Assembly: GCA_005239435.1 (NCBI GenBank)
Contig: SZNP01000001.1
Span: 1,326,042 to 1,390,041, forward strand
Source of the DNA: Halorussus salinisoli
Lineage (GTDB): Archaea > Halobacteriota > Halobacteria > Halobacteriales > Haladaptataceae
Direction of reading: 5' to 3'
Length of the DNA: 64,000 bases
Position numbers and translations under genes: made by a program. Below are positions 1 to 8,471 of this stretch, in pieces; position 1 is the first letter of the stretch, and each line of letters begins with the position of its first letter. The notes under the pieces were generated by a model. The model was not told the DNA's origin, made no database searches, and saw only the letters and a list, made by a program, of their open reading frames with translations.

Positions 1-1
1 C

Positions 2-1354
2 GGCGGAACGACGCCCGCGAACGTAGACGCCGACGGTACTCTCGGCGACGTGTTCTTCACGCCGCCCGCCGAGGGCCAGAGTCAGGACGTCGAAAACGGC
101 GACCCGGCCGAGCGCGTGGGCGTCCCCGACGACGCGGACCTCGACACGCCGGGGTACGGCATTCGGTCGGAGATGAACGACATCGAGACGCCCGACGACA
201 AGACCTGGTTCATGGAACTCGACGAGGCGGTCGTCGAGGAGGACCGGTGCATCCAGTGTGGCACCTGCGTGGCCGCCTGTCCGTCCGACTCCATCGGCAT
301 CAGCGACGACGACCTCCCGGAACTCGTGAAGATGTGTACCGGCTGTTCGCTGTGCTGGGACTTCTGTCCCCGGGGCGGCCTCCGGTACGAGCGCCAGTGG
401 AAGATAACCGGCGGCGAGGACAACGTGTCGGGCGCGGGCGACCCCATCACGGAGTTCTCCGCGCGCGTCGAAGACGGGTGGCGCGAGGGCGCGCAGGACG
501 GCGGCGTGGTCACGTCGGTCCTGAGCCACCTGCTCGACGCCGGCGAGATAGATGGCGCGCTGATAGCGACCGAGTCCGACGAGGAACCGTGGAAGGCCGA
601 GAGCTTCCTCGCCACGACCCACGAGGAACTGGTCGCCAACGCCGGGAGCTTCTACAACCAGACGATGGCCCTGGGGAACCTCGACCTCGCGCAGTGGGAG
701 CACAAACTTCCCGACGAGGACGCCGAGGACCTGAGTCTCGCGCTCGTCGGGACGCCCTGCGAAATCGAAGGCGTCCGCGCCCTGTCAGACTTCGAGTGGG
801 ACTACCAGTCCCAGAACGCGATGGTTCGGGCGGTGGAGTACACCATCGCGCTGATGTGCACGAAGAACTTCAACCATCAGCGCCTCGTCGGCGAGCAGTT
901 GGAGGCCAAGCGCGACGTCTCGCCGGAGGACATCGGCAAGCTCGACGTGATAGAGGGCGAGATGCGGGTCTACGACCGCGACGGCGACCCCGTGCTGGCC
1001 GAGGACATCGAGAACTTCCACGACGCCGCGCTGAAGGGGTGCGACGAGTGCGCCGACTTCACGGGCTACTGCGCCGACCTCACGGTGGGTTCGGTCGGTA
1101 GCTCCGACGAGTACTCGTCGGTCATCGTCCGGACCGAAACGGGCCTGACAGCGTGGGAACTGACCGAACCCGACCTCGACTACCACGACCTCGAAGACCG
1201 CAGCGCGGTCGGCGGGTTGCAGAATTGGGACAAGAAGAAGGCGTTCGAGTCGCTGGAGCGGCCCTTCGACCCGGACGCCCCGCGGTTCATCGATTACACC
1301 GACCACGCCGAGGACTACGGAACCGAACGCAATCCCCACGAGGCCGACCACTGA
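2..1354 (+). CDS. Coenzyme F420 hydrogenase/dehydrogenase beta-subunit family protein (5' end outside window)
   Basis: The frame is open to the left window edge, so the true start probably lies outside; the first in-window candidate is GTG at 50. An N-terminal ferredoxin-like part carries CIQCGTCVAACP and CTGCSLCWDFCP (about residues 67-106 counted from GTG 50), which would hold two 4Fe-4S clusters. The FrhB/FdhB-type domain follows, with further cysteines near CDECADFTGYC. Family members move electrons between F420H2, ferredoxin and other carriers; the partner here is not identifiable. The gene is followed by a 129-nt gap before rqcH. The family call is firm and the substrate is unknown. Confidence 0.85.
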   Translation, partial: GGTTPANVDADGTLGDVFFTPPAEGQSQDVENGDPAERVGVPDDADLDTPGYGIRSEMNDIETPDDKTWFMELDEAVVEEDRCIQCGTCVAACPSDSIGISDDDLPELVKMCTGCSLCWDFCPRGGLRYERQWKITGGEDNVSGAGDPITEFSARVEDGWREGAQDGGVVTSVLSHLLDAGEIDGALIATESDEEPWKAESFLATTHEELVANAGSFYNQTMALGNLDLAQWEHKLPDEDAEDLSLALVGTPCEIEGVRALSDFEWDYQSQNAMVRAVEYTIALMCTKNFNHQRLVGEQLEAKRDVSPEDIGKLDVIEGEMRVYDRDGDPVLAEDIENFHDAALKGCDECADFTGYCADLTVGSVGSSDEYSSVIVRTETGLTAWELTEPDLDYHDLEDRSAVGGLQNWDKKKAFESLERPFDPDAPRFIDYTDHAEDYGTERNPHEADH

Positions 1355-1483
1355 GCGATTCCGACGGAGACGACCACTGAGCGATTCCCGGCAGGCCGAC
1401 GCTGGGCAGTTCAGTGGTTCCGACGACGCTGGCCGACTCACCGTAACGATACGCCTTTCCCCGCCGATAGAGAACACGTATCC

Positions 1484-3592
1484 ATGGACCAGAAGCGGGA
1501 ACTGTCGAGCATCGACCTCGCCGCCATCGTAGCCGAGTTGGGGGCCTACGAGGGAGCGAAGCTCGACAAGGCATACCTCTACGACGACGACCTCCTGCGG
1601 CTCAAGATGCGGGACTTCGACCGCGGCCGGGTCGAACTCATCGTGGAAGTCGGCGAACTGAAGCGCGCTCACGTCTCGGACCCCGAGAACGTCCCCGACG
1701 CTCCGGGCCGACCGCCGAACTTCGCCATGATGCTCCGGAATCGGCTGTCGGGCGCGGACTTCGCGGGCGTCGAGCAGTACGGGTTCGACCGCATCCTCCA
1801 GTTCCACTTCGAGCGCGGCGACGAGGACACGACCATCGTCGCCGAACTGTTCGGACAGGGGAACGTCGCGGTGCTGGACGAGAACCGGGAGGTCGTGGAC
1901 TCGCTGGACACGGTGCGTCTCAAGTCGCGGACCGTCGCGCCGGGGAGCCAGTACGAGTTCCCCGACGAGCGCATCAACCCCCTCGAAGTCGATTACGAGG
2001 CGCTGGCGGCACACATGGAGGAGTCGGACACCGACCTCGTGCGCACCCTCGCCACCCAACTCAACTTCGGGGGTCTGTACGCCGAGGAGGTCTGTACTCG
2101 CGCGGGCATCGAGAAGGGGAAGTCCATCGACGACGCCGACGAGGACGACTACGAGGCCATCTACGACGCCATCCAGCGCCTCGCTGAACCGGTCCGCGCC
2201 GGGGAGTTCGACCCGCGCGTCTACCGCGAGGACGACCGCCTCGTGGACGTGACGCCGGTCCCGCTCGAAGAGTACGACGACCTCGACGCCGAGGCGTTCG
2301 ACACCTTCAACGAGGCGGTGGACTTCTACTACGCCAACCTCGACCTGGAGGGCGAGGACGGCGGCGGAGGGGCCGAAGTCGGCGACCAGCGACCCGACTT
2401 CGAGGCCGAAATCGAGAAACAGAAGCGCATCATCGAACAGCAAGAGCAGGCCATCGAAGGGTTCGAGGAACAGGCCGAGGCCGAGCGCGAGAAGGCCGAA
2501 CGCCTCTACGGCCACTACGGACTCGCCGACGACATCCTGACGACAGTCCGGAACGCGCTGGACGAGGGCACCTCGTGGGAGGAGATCGAGGCGCGGTTCG
2601 CCGAGGGCGCCGAGCAGGGCATCGAGGCCGCCGAGGCCGTGCAGGGCGTCGACCCCGAGGAGGGGACGGTTACGGTGCGAATCGACGGCGTGGACGTGCC
2701 CATCGACGCCTCGATGGGAGTCGAGAAGAACGCCGACCGACTCTACACCGAGGCCAAGCGCATCGAGGAGAAGAAGGAGGGCGCGCTGGCCGCAATCGAG
2801 GACACCCGCGAGGACCTGGAGGACGTAGAGCGCCGCAAGGAGGAGTGGGAAGCCGACTCCGAGGAGTCCGACGACGGCGAGGACGACGAACAGGAGGACG
2901 TAGACTGGCTCTCGGAACCGTCGATTCCGATTCGCAAGCAGGAACAGTGGTACGAGCGATTCCGGTGGTTCCGGACCAGCGACGACTTCCTCGTCATCGG
3001 CGGGCGCAACGCCGACCAGAACGAGGAGTTGGTCCAGAAGTATCTTGACGGTAACGACCTGTTCTTCCACGCGCAGGCCCACGGCGGTCCCGTGACCGTC
3101 CTCAAGACGTCCGACCCCAGCGAACCCTCCCGCGACGTGGACGTGCCAGACGGGAGCAAGCGCGAGGCCGCCCAGTTCGCGGTCTCGTACTCGTCGGTGT
3201 GGAAGGACAGCAGGTTCGCCGGGGACGCCTACATGGTCACGCCCGACCAGGTGAGCAAGACGCCCGAGAGCGGCGAGTACCTGGAGAAGGGCGGGTTCGC
3301 AATCCGCGGCGACCGCGACTACTTCCGGGACGTGGAGGTCGGCGTGGCGGTCGGCATCGCCTGCGAACCCCACACCCGGGTCCTCGGCGGTCCGCCCTCG
3401 GCCATCCGTCCGCAGGTCGAGACCCACGTCGAGGTCGAACCCGGCCGATACGCCCAGAACGACATCGCCAAGCGCATCTACCGGGCGTTCCGCGAGCGGT
3501 TCGAGGACACCTCGTTCGTCCGGAAAGTGGCGAGCGCCGACCTGATTCAGGAGTTCCTGCCGCCGGGCGGGAGTCGGATGAAGGAAGAGTAG
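1484..3592 (+). CDS. rqcH: Ribosome rescue factor RqcH/NEMF (NFACT) family
   Basis: This 702-residue protein has the Rqc2/NEMF/FbpA architecture. An NFACT-N domain carries the conserved Asp-Arg (D102-R103, in YGFDRIL) that in characterised RqcH proteins is needed for tRNA binding. A long charged coiled-coil region (about 300-470) follows, then a C-terminal NFACT-R/DUF814 domain (about 485-600, starting WYERFRWF). Homologues bind obstructed large ribosomal subunits and add C-terminal tails to nascent chains. The start ATG at 1484 gives the expected N-terminus. Pelota lies 1.9 kb downstream on the same strand, so two ribosome-rescue factors are neighbours. No rqcP-like gene is seen. Confidence 0.93.
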   Translation: MDQKRELSSIDLAAIVAELGAYEGAKLDKAYLYDDDLLRLKMRDFDRGRVELIVEVGELKRAHVSDPENVPDAPGRPPNFAMMLRNRLSGADFAGVEQYGFDRILQFHFERGDEDTTIVAELFGQGNVAVLDENREVVDSLDTVRLKSRTVAPGSQYEFPDERINPLEVDYEALAAHMEESDTDLVRTLATQLNFGGLYAEEVCTRAGIEKGKSIDDADEDDYEAIYDAIQRLAEPVRAGEFDPRVYREDDRLVDVTPVPLEEYDDLDAEAFDTFNEAVDFYYANLDLEGEDGGGGAEVGDQRPDFEAEIEKQKRIIEQQEQAIEGFEEQAEAEREKAERLYGHYGLADDILTTVRNALDEGTSWEEIEARFAEGAEQGIEAAEAVQGVDPEEGTVTVRIDGVDVPIDASMGVEKNADRLYTEAKRIEEKKEGALAAIEDTREDLEDVERRKEEWEADSEESDDGEDDEQEDVDWLSEPSIPIRKQEQWYERFRWFRTSDDFLVIGGRNADQNEELVQKYLDGNDLFFHAQAHGGPVTVLKTSDPSEPSRDVDVPDGSKREAAQFAVSYSSVWKDSRFAGDAYMVTPDQVSKTPESGEYLEKGGFAIRGDRDYFRDVEVGVAVGIACEPHTRVLGGPPSAIRPQVETHVEVEPGRYAQNDIAKRIYRAFRERFEDTSFVRKVASADLIQEFLPPGGSRMKEE

Positions 3593-3900
3593 CGACAGTC
3601 GAACCGCTCCACTGGTTCGAAATCGGAGGCTCCGTCGGCGGCTGGCAAACGTATACGAATAGTAAAGAAACAAAAATAGTTCTTAGAAGGATGTACGTAT
3701 TGCCGTATCGCGTGCGGCTCTCACCGAGCGACCGGCGACTGGGACACGACGCTGCAGGCGTCCCCCGCAACTGACCGACGAAGAGGACCCGCTGGTTCAC
3801 GGGGGAGTTCGCGCTACACTGGATCACGGAACGATTAAGCCGGCAGAGCGCGTCTCTCTGTCGAGCTTTCTCTATCGAGGCGTCTGCTCTGGAAATCACC
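3593..3900. other. Intergenic region downstream of rqcH
   Basis: No coding region is visible. An A/T-rich block (about 3645-3700) could hold a promoter or a small RNA start. A TATA-like CGATTAAG near 3831 could serve the next gene, with a 5' leader of a few tens of bases. Nothing else is recognisable. Confidence 0.4.
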
Positions 3901-4656
3901 ATGTTCGAAACAGCACTCAAATACCTCGCAGAAAGCGACGACGGCACGGAGACGATACTCTTCGGTGGGCTACTCACCCTGTTCTCGTGGCTCCTGATTC
4001 CGGTGATACCGGTCGCGGGCTACCTCCAGCGCGTCCTCGTCCGAACGAACGCGGGCGACCCCGCGCCCTCGTTCGACGACTGGGGCGACCTGTTCGAGAG
4101 AGGGCTCGAGGCAATCGCCGTCGCGCTGGCGTACTTCGCGGTTCCTGTCGCGCTGCTGACTGCGGTACTGGCGAGTCTGCTCGTCTTTTCCGTCGAGACG
4201 ACGGTGAGCGACTCCGGCGTCCCGGCCGACCCCGCGAGCGTCGCCGAACCCGTCACGAACGTCGGACCCGACCCTCTCGGCGTCGTAATCGCCCTCGGCG
4301 GACTCGCACTCGCCGCGATTACGTCGCTCCTCGCGTCGTACGTTCTCCCCGCGGCGCTCGCTCGACTCGCAGTCGAAGACCGTCTCGGCGCGGCGTTCGA
4401 GTTCCGGAAGCTCCGGACGGTCGTCACGAACGGGTCGTACGCCACCGGTTGGCTGGTCGCGCTCGTCGTCCTCGTGGTCGGCGGCGGTCTCGTCGGTGGT
4501 CTGGCGTCGATTCCCCTCGTCGGGTGGGTGCTGGCCCCGTTCGCGGCCTTCTACCTGAACGTCGTCGCCTTCGCGCTCTACGGGCAGGCGTACCGCGAGG
4601 CGACCCGGACCGGTCGCCGGGAGACCGCCGACGGGGACCGCCGGACCACGACGTAA
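3901..4656 (+). CDS. DUF4013-like polytopic membrane protein
   Basis: This 251-residue protein has about five or six hydrophobic segments (for example residues 20-45, 78-100, 120-150 and 180-225). It has the look of the haloarchaeal DUF4013 family: an N-terminal MFETALKYL followed by a cytoplasmic loop containing a GD-rich segment, then a membrane core rich in Val, Leu and Ala. The function is unknown. It is followed 56 nt later by a second, related membrane gene on the same strand, so the two are probably tandem paralogues. The family assignment is by pattern only. Confidence 0.75.
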   Translation: MFETALKYLAESDDGTETILFGGLLTLFSWLLIPVIPVAGYLQRVLVRTNAGDPAPSFDDWGDLFERGLEAIAVALAYFAVPVALLTAVLASLLVFSVETTVSDSGVPADPASVAEPVTNVGPDPLGVVIALGGLALAAITSLLASYVLPAALARLAVEDRLGAAFEFRKLRTVVTNGSYATGWLVALVVLVVGGGLVGGLASIPLVGWVLAPFAAFYLNVVAFALYGQAYREATRTGRRETADGDRRTTT

Positions 4657-4712
4657 CCCCACCATCGACGTCGAGTAGCCAGACCTAACTTCTCGCGTCC
4701 GAATCCTCGGTC

Positions 4713-5402
4713 ATGCTCCGCGAGGCGCTGACCTACCCGGTCCGAGGCGAGAACGCCGAAGAGACCCTGCTCGTCGGCGCGATTCTCGCCGTCGCGGTCG
4801 GACTCCTCGCCCGACTCGGTGTTCTCGCAGTCCTCGCGCTCGCTCCGGCCGTCGTGCTGGCCGGGTACGCGCTGGCCGTCCTCCGGACCACCGCCGAGTC
4901 GTCCGGCGGCTCGTCCGCGACTGCGGACGCGCCGCCTCGATTCGGCGGCTTCCGGGCGCTCGCGGTCGACGGCGTGCGGGCGCTCGCCGTCGCGTTCGCG
5001 TACCTGCTCGTCCCCGCGGCCGCGCTCGCGGTCACGGTCGGGGGTGCGAACGCGGGCGGGCGACCCGAGAACTTCGCCACGACCACGTTCGTCTTCGCGG
5101 CGGGAACCGTCGTCCTCTTCGTCTCGCTCTCGTTCGCCTACCTCCTGCCCGCGTCGCTGGCGGGAGTCGCTCGGGCCGGGCGACTCTCGGCCGCGCTCGA
5201 CCGGGGCCGCCTGCGCCGGACGGCCGGAGACGTCCGGTACTTCGTCGGCTGGGTCGCGGCCCTGCTCGTCGGTGGCGTCGCGGTCGTCGCTCTCGGGTCG
5301 CTGGCGGCGCTCGGGCGCGTCGGCGAAGTGGTCGCGCTCGCGGTCGGCTTCTACGCCGCGGTCGTGGTCGCGCGCCTGTTGGGTCGGGGTATCTCGGGAT
5401 AG
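4713..5402 (+). CDS. DUF4013-like membrane protein, paralogue of upstream gene
   Basis: This 229-residue hydrophobic protein shares layout with its upstream neighbour. It has a short N-terminal LREALTYPVRGENAEETL segment resembling the neighbour's FETALKYL...GTETIL, a loop with a Gly/Ser/Pro-rich stretch, and a core of about five membrane spans. The function is unknown. It ends 42 nt before pelota, leaving little space for a separate promoter, so co-transcription is plausible. Confidence 0.75.
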   Translation: MLREALTYPVRGENAEETLLVGAILAVAVGLLARLGVLAVLALAPAVVLAGYALAVLRTTAESSGGSSATADAPPRFGGFRALAVDGVRALAVAFAYLLVPAAALAVTVGGANAGGRPENFATTTFVFAAGTVVLFVSLSFAYLLPASLAGVARAGRLSAALDRGRLRRTAGDVRYFVGWVAALLVGGVAVVALGSLAALGRVGEVVALAVGFYAAVVVARLLGRGISG

Positions 5403-5444
5403 CCGACCGCAGGTGACTTATCTGACGGCGAACCACATCGAACT

Positions 5445-6512
5445 ATGAGAGTGAAGAACCGCCAGCGGGTAGAAGGGGACCGCGAGCGCATCACGCTCGT
5501 CCCCGAGAGTCTGGACGACCTCTGGCATCTCACCTACGTCCTCGAACCCGGCGACTTCGTGTCGGGCGACACGACCCGGCGCATCCAGCGCAACGACGAC
5601 CAGATGCGCGATACCGGCGGCGAGCGCGAACACATGCACGTCACGTTGGGAGTCGAGGAGACCGAGTTCCACAAGTTCTCCAACCGCCTCCGAATCAGCG
5701 GGGTCATCGAGGACACCTCGCGCGAGGACCAACTCGGCATGCACCACACCCTCAACGTCGAGGAGAACAAGGAGATCGCCATCGAGAAGATCTGGAAGGC
5801 CGACCAACTCGACCGCCTCGAAGAGGCCGAGGAGGCCACCGAGAACGCCGACGTGGCCATCGTCACCGTCGAAGAGGGGAAGGCTCACATCCACACGGTC
5901 GCCCAGTACGGCACCGAGGAGTACGCCGAGTTCACCGGCACCACGGGGAAGGGCGAGTACGCCCGCGGTCGGGACGAACTGTTCGCGGAACTCACCGGCG
6001 CGCTCTCCCGGATGGACACCGACGCCATCATCCTCGCCGGGCCGGGGTTCACCAAGCAGGACGCCTACGACTACATCGAGGAGGAGGCCCCCGACCTGAC
6101 CGAGAAGATAACGACCGTAGACACCAGCGCCGTGGGCGACCGCGGCGTCCACGAAGTGCTGAAGCGCGGCGCGGTCGAGGAGGTCCAGAAGGACACCCGC
6201 ATCGCCAAAGAGGCCGAACTCATCGACGAACTCACCAAGCGCATCGGCGAGGGGCCGAAAGTCGCCTACGGTCCCGAGCAGGTCCAGAAGGCCGCCGACT
6301 TCGGGGCCATCGAACACCTCCTGATTCTGGACGAGCGCCTGCGCGAGGAGCGCGGTACCGACGGCGAGTGGGGGTTCGACGTGAACGAGCTCATCACGAC
6401 CGTCGAGCGGAAAGGCGGCGACGTGACGGTGTTCTCCAGCGAGTTCGCGCCCGGCGACCAACTCTCGGGGTTCGGCGGCATCGCCGCGCTCCTGCGGTAC
6501 CGACTGGAGTGA
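5445..6512 (+). CDS. pelA: mRNA surveillance protein pelota (Dom34 family)
   Basis: This 355-residue protein has the three-domain aPelota layout: an Sm-like N-terminal domain (about 1-130, starting [11 protein letters not shown]), a central eRF1-like domain (about 135-260) without the GGQ hydrolysis motif, and a C-terminal domain (about 265-355, with KVAYGPEQV and [10 protein letters not shown]). Pelota enters the empty A site of stalled ribosomes and, with aEF1A and ABCE1, splits them. The length is normal and the start is unambiguous. Its nearness to rqcH links splitting of stalled ribosomes with rescue of the large subunit. Confidence 0.96.
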   Translation: MRVKNRQRVEGDRERITLVPESLDDLWHLTYVLEPGDFVSGDTTRRIQRNDDQMRDTGGEREHMHVTLGVEETEFHKFSNRLRISGVIEDTSREDQLGMHHTLNVEENKEIAIEKIWKADQLDRLEEAEEATENADVAIVTVEEGKAHIHTVAQYGTEEYAEFTGTTGKGEYARGRDELFAELTGALSRMDTDAIILAGPGFTKQDAYDYIEEEAPDLTEKITTVDTSAVGDRGVHEVLKRGAVEEVQKDTRIAKEAELIDELTKRIGEGPKVAYGPEQVQKAADFGAIEHLLILDERLREERGTDGEWGFDVNELITTVERKGGDVTVFSSEFAPGDQLSGFGGIAALLRYRLE

Positions 6513-6519
6513 CCCGAGA

Positions 6520-6948
6520 GTGAGTCTCGTGGACTTCGAACGCTGGCTGGACCACGTGTTCTTCGCCGGACTGGAGATATCGACGCTCTCGATTCCGGCT
6601 CTCGTCGCCCTGCTGTACGCCACGCCACGAGGCCCCATCGCGCTCGCCGCCCTGACCGCAATCGTGGTCTCGACCTGCGCGGCGGGGACCCTCCGCGGCG
6701 AGTGGGTGGACCTCGGCGATTGGCCTCGGCCGGGCGACCCCTACACCTTCCCGGCGCGGTCGGCCTACTACAGCGCGACGATTGCCGGGGCGGCCTACAT
6801 CGGGGCCGTCGTCCACGTCGCGCTCGGCGCGTCGATTGCCGGAGTCGCCGTCTCCGCGGTCGTCTCGCTCGGTAGCATGGCCACGCTCCCCCGCGCTATC
6901 GGCGGATTTCGGTCGCTGGCGAACAGGATAGCGTCCGCGGAGTTCTGA
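6520..6948 (+). CDS. Conserved membrane protein, unknown function
   Basis: This 142-residue protein starts at GTG 6520, seven bases after the pelota stop, so it is probably in the same transcript. It has about four hydrophobic segments (residues 20-32, 40-58, 90-112 and 113-130). The N-terminal part, VDFERWLDHVFFAGLEIS, is amphipathic. I do not recognise a family. The close spacing to pelota suggests co-expression, but that gives no function. Confidence 0.65.
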   Translation: MSLVDFERWLDHVFFAGLEISTLSIPALVALLYATPRGPIALAALTAIVVSTCAAGTLRGEWVDLGDWPRPGDPYTFPARSAYYSATIAGAAYIGAVVHVALGASIAGVAVSAVVSLGSMATLPRAIGGFRSLANRIASAEF

Positions 6949-6976
6949 GACTCTATCCCTCGCTGTCGGCGCGCGC

Positions 6977-7005
6977 TGGCGCGACCCAAACCACGGGTCG
7001 CGCCA
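6977..7005. repeat. Perfect 11-bp stem hairpin at the edge of a dispersed repeat
   Basis: The arms TGGCGCGACCC (6977-6987) and GGGTCGCGCCA (6995-7005) are exact reverse complements around a 7-nt loop. The hairpin sits 28 nt after the stop of the preceding gene and directly before the repeat unit at 7009. It could act in transcript termination, although no T-run follows it. Confidence 0.7.
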
Positions 7006-7008
7006 ACC

Positions 7009-7130
7009 GCGCGAGGGACGACTGAGCGAAGCGAAGGAGGCGGTTGGGGAGGCGTGAGGTCCGCAGTCGCGGTGCTGTGCAGTGCGGTTACGGTACGATT
7101 GGCTCAAGGAGTAGCTAGCTTCTGCTCCCT
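7009..7130 (+). repeat. Dispersed noncoding repeat, copy A
   Basis: The segment contains GCGCGAGGGACGA, a GAGCGAAGCGAA motif, GGTTGGGGAGGC and CGCGGTGCTGTGC in that order, then TAGCTAGCT near its end. The same order of blocks recurs at 58143-58275 with few changes. It lies between convergent genes and has no convincing reading frame. The element type is unknown; see findings. Confidence 0.65.
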
Positions 7131-7215
7131 TTCACCTCTCTCCTCTTTCTGCACCTGAATGTTCTAAAAGCCGACTCGAAACCGAGAACTCCAACGCCAA
7201 CTCAAAACCGACGAC

Positions 7216-7890
7216 TCACTCAATCGAAGCAACGTCTTCGACCAGATTTCGGACGTACTCCATCTCCTCCTGATTTATCCCGTGACCCATCCCCTCGTAG
7301 ATGCGCTCGGTCACGTCGCCGCCCAAGTCGTCCAGCACGTCCCGGGTCTCGTGGACGCGCTCGACCGGGATGTGGGGGTCGCGGTCGCTACACCCCAGAA
7401 AGACCGGCGTCCCGTCCAGACTGCCCTCGTACTCTCGCGGAGTCCCGTCCGGTCCGATCAGGCCGCCGCTCAGCACCGCCAACCCGCCGTACTCCTGCGC
7501 GTTCCGGGCGAGGAACTCGCTGGAGAGGCAGGCACCCTGCGAGAAGCCGACGAAGCAGGTTCGGTCGGTCGGAACCTCGGCGTCGGCGACGCGCTGGCGC
7601 ACCCTGCCGAGGAAACTCAGGGCCGACGAGAGACTCGGTTCGTTGTCGTCGATTGGCGCGAGGAAGGAGTTGGGGTACCACGTCCGGCCGCGGGCCTGCG
7701 GCGCGAGGTAGGCCACGCCCTCGGCGTCGAACTCGGTTGCCATCTCCAGCATCCCCTCGGCGGTCGCGCCGCGGCCGTGGACGAACACGACCGCGGCGTC
7801 CGCGTCCGCCAAGTCCGCGCCCGCGGTGGCGACCTGCTGCCCGGCGTGGGGGTCCGACTCGCCGGCGTGGGGACTGCGGTTCGCAGTCAT
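7216..7890 (-). CDS. Alpha/beta hydrolase (phospholipase/carboxylesterase, MhqD-like)
   Basis: This 224-residue protein starts at ATG 7890; the longer reading upstream is the shadow of the VOC gene. It has an oxyanion-type FVHGRGA near residue 37, the nucleophile elbow GFSQGA, then GCSDRDPHIP (acid) and GMGHGIN (histidine), which together give a Ser-Asp-His triad. It is the carboxylesterase/phospholipase 2 type. Its start overlaps the stop of the VOC dioxygenase-like gene in an ATGA arrangement, so translation is probably coupled. In Bacillus the MhqO dioxygenase and MhqD hydrolase act in quinone stress; a similar role here is inference. Confidence 0.88.
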   Translation of the reverse strand: MTANRSPHAGESDPHAGQQVATAGADLADADAAVVFVHGRGATAEGMLEMATEFDAEGVAYLAPQARGRTWYPNSFLAPIDDNEPSLSSALSFLGRVRQRVADAEVPTDRTCFVGFSQGACLSSEFLARNAQEYGGLAVLSGGLIGPDGTPREYEGSLDGTPVFLGCSDRDPHIPVERVHETRDVLDDLGGDVTERIYEGMGHGINQEEMEYVRNLVEDVASIE

Positions 7891-8366
7891 CGCTGGCTCG
7901 ACACCTCCACGAACTCGCTTCCCGGAACCTCCTCGTCCACGGCGAAGCCCGGTCCCTCGGTACAGATTTCGATGGTCAGGCCGTCGGGGTCCGAGAGGTA
8001 GATGCTCTCGAAGTAGGTCCGGTCTCGAACCTGCGAGACCCGGACGCCCCGTTCTTGCAGGTAGCTCTGCCATTCGCGCAGGGTCTCGCTATCCTCGACC
8101 CCCAGCGTGAAGTGGTGGGACGCGCCGGGACCGGGCGTCCCCTGCGAGTTCGGATACTCGAAGTAGGAGATGACGGTGCCGGGTTCGCCCTCGGGGGTCG
8201 GCGAGAAGTAGTAATGAGGCGTGCCGGGGTCGTCGTAGTTTTCGGTCATCTTGACGGTGTGAAACCCCAGTACGTCCTCGTAGAACTCCTGGGTCCGGTC
8301 TATGTCGGTGCAGACGTTCGTGACGTGGTTGACGTTCGAGAGTGGCGGCGTCTCCGAATCGCTCAT
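7887..8366 (-). CDS. VOC-family (glyoxalase/ring-cleaving dioxygenase) protein, MhqO/MhqA-like
   Basis: This 159-residue protein has one vicinal-oxygen-chelate domain pair. VNHVTNVCTDIDRTQEFYEDVLGF supplies the first metal His region (about residues 13-37), ASHHFTLGVED the middle histidines, and YFESIYLSDPDGLTIEICTEGPGF the C-terminal Glu ligand. It resembles half of the two-domain ring-cleaving dioxygenases. It is coupled to the downstream hydrolase by a 4-nt overlap. The substrate is not readable from the sequence; quinone/catechol chemistry is suggested by context only. Confidence 0.88.
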   Translation of the reverse strand: MSDSETPPLSNVNHVTNVCTDIDRTQEFYEDVLGFHTVKMTENYDDPGTPHYYFSPTPEGEPGTVISYFEYPNSQGTPGPGASHHFTLGVEDSETLREWQSYLQERGVRVSQVRDRTYFESIYLSDPDGLTIEICTEGPGFAVDEEVPGSEFVEVSSQR

Positions 8367-8471
8367 ACCCCCTCTAGCCGAACTGCGGCCTTGAGCCTTG
8401 TCGGACGGATGGGTAAGCAGGTGACGGGAGCGTAACCGATTGGTATACGACCCGAGAAGCCCGCGTGAGAC

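Noticed and set aside
785..3673. 962-residue minus-strand frame opposite rqcH
   Set aside because: It is the antisense shadow of a well-supported gene, with Leu/Val/Arg-biased composition and no family motifs.
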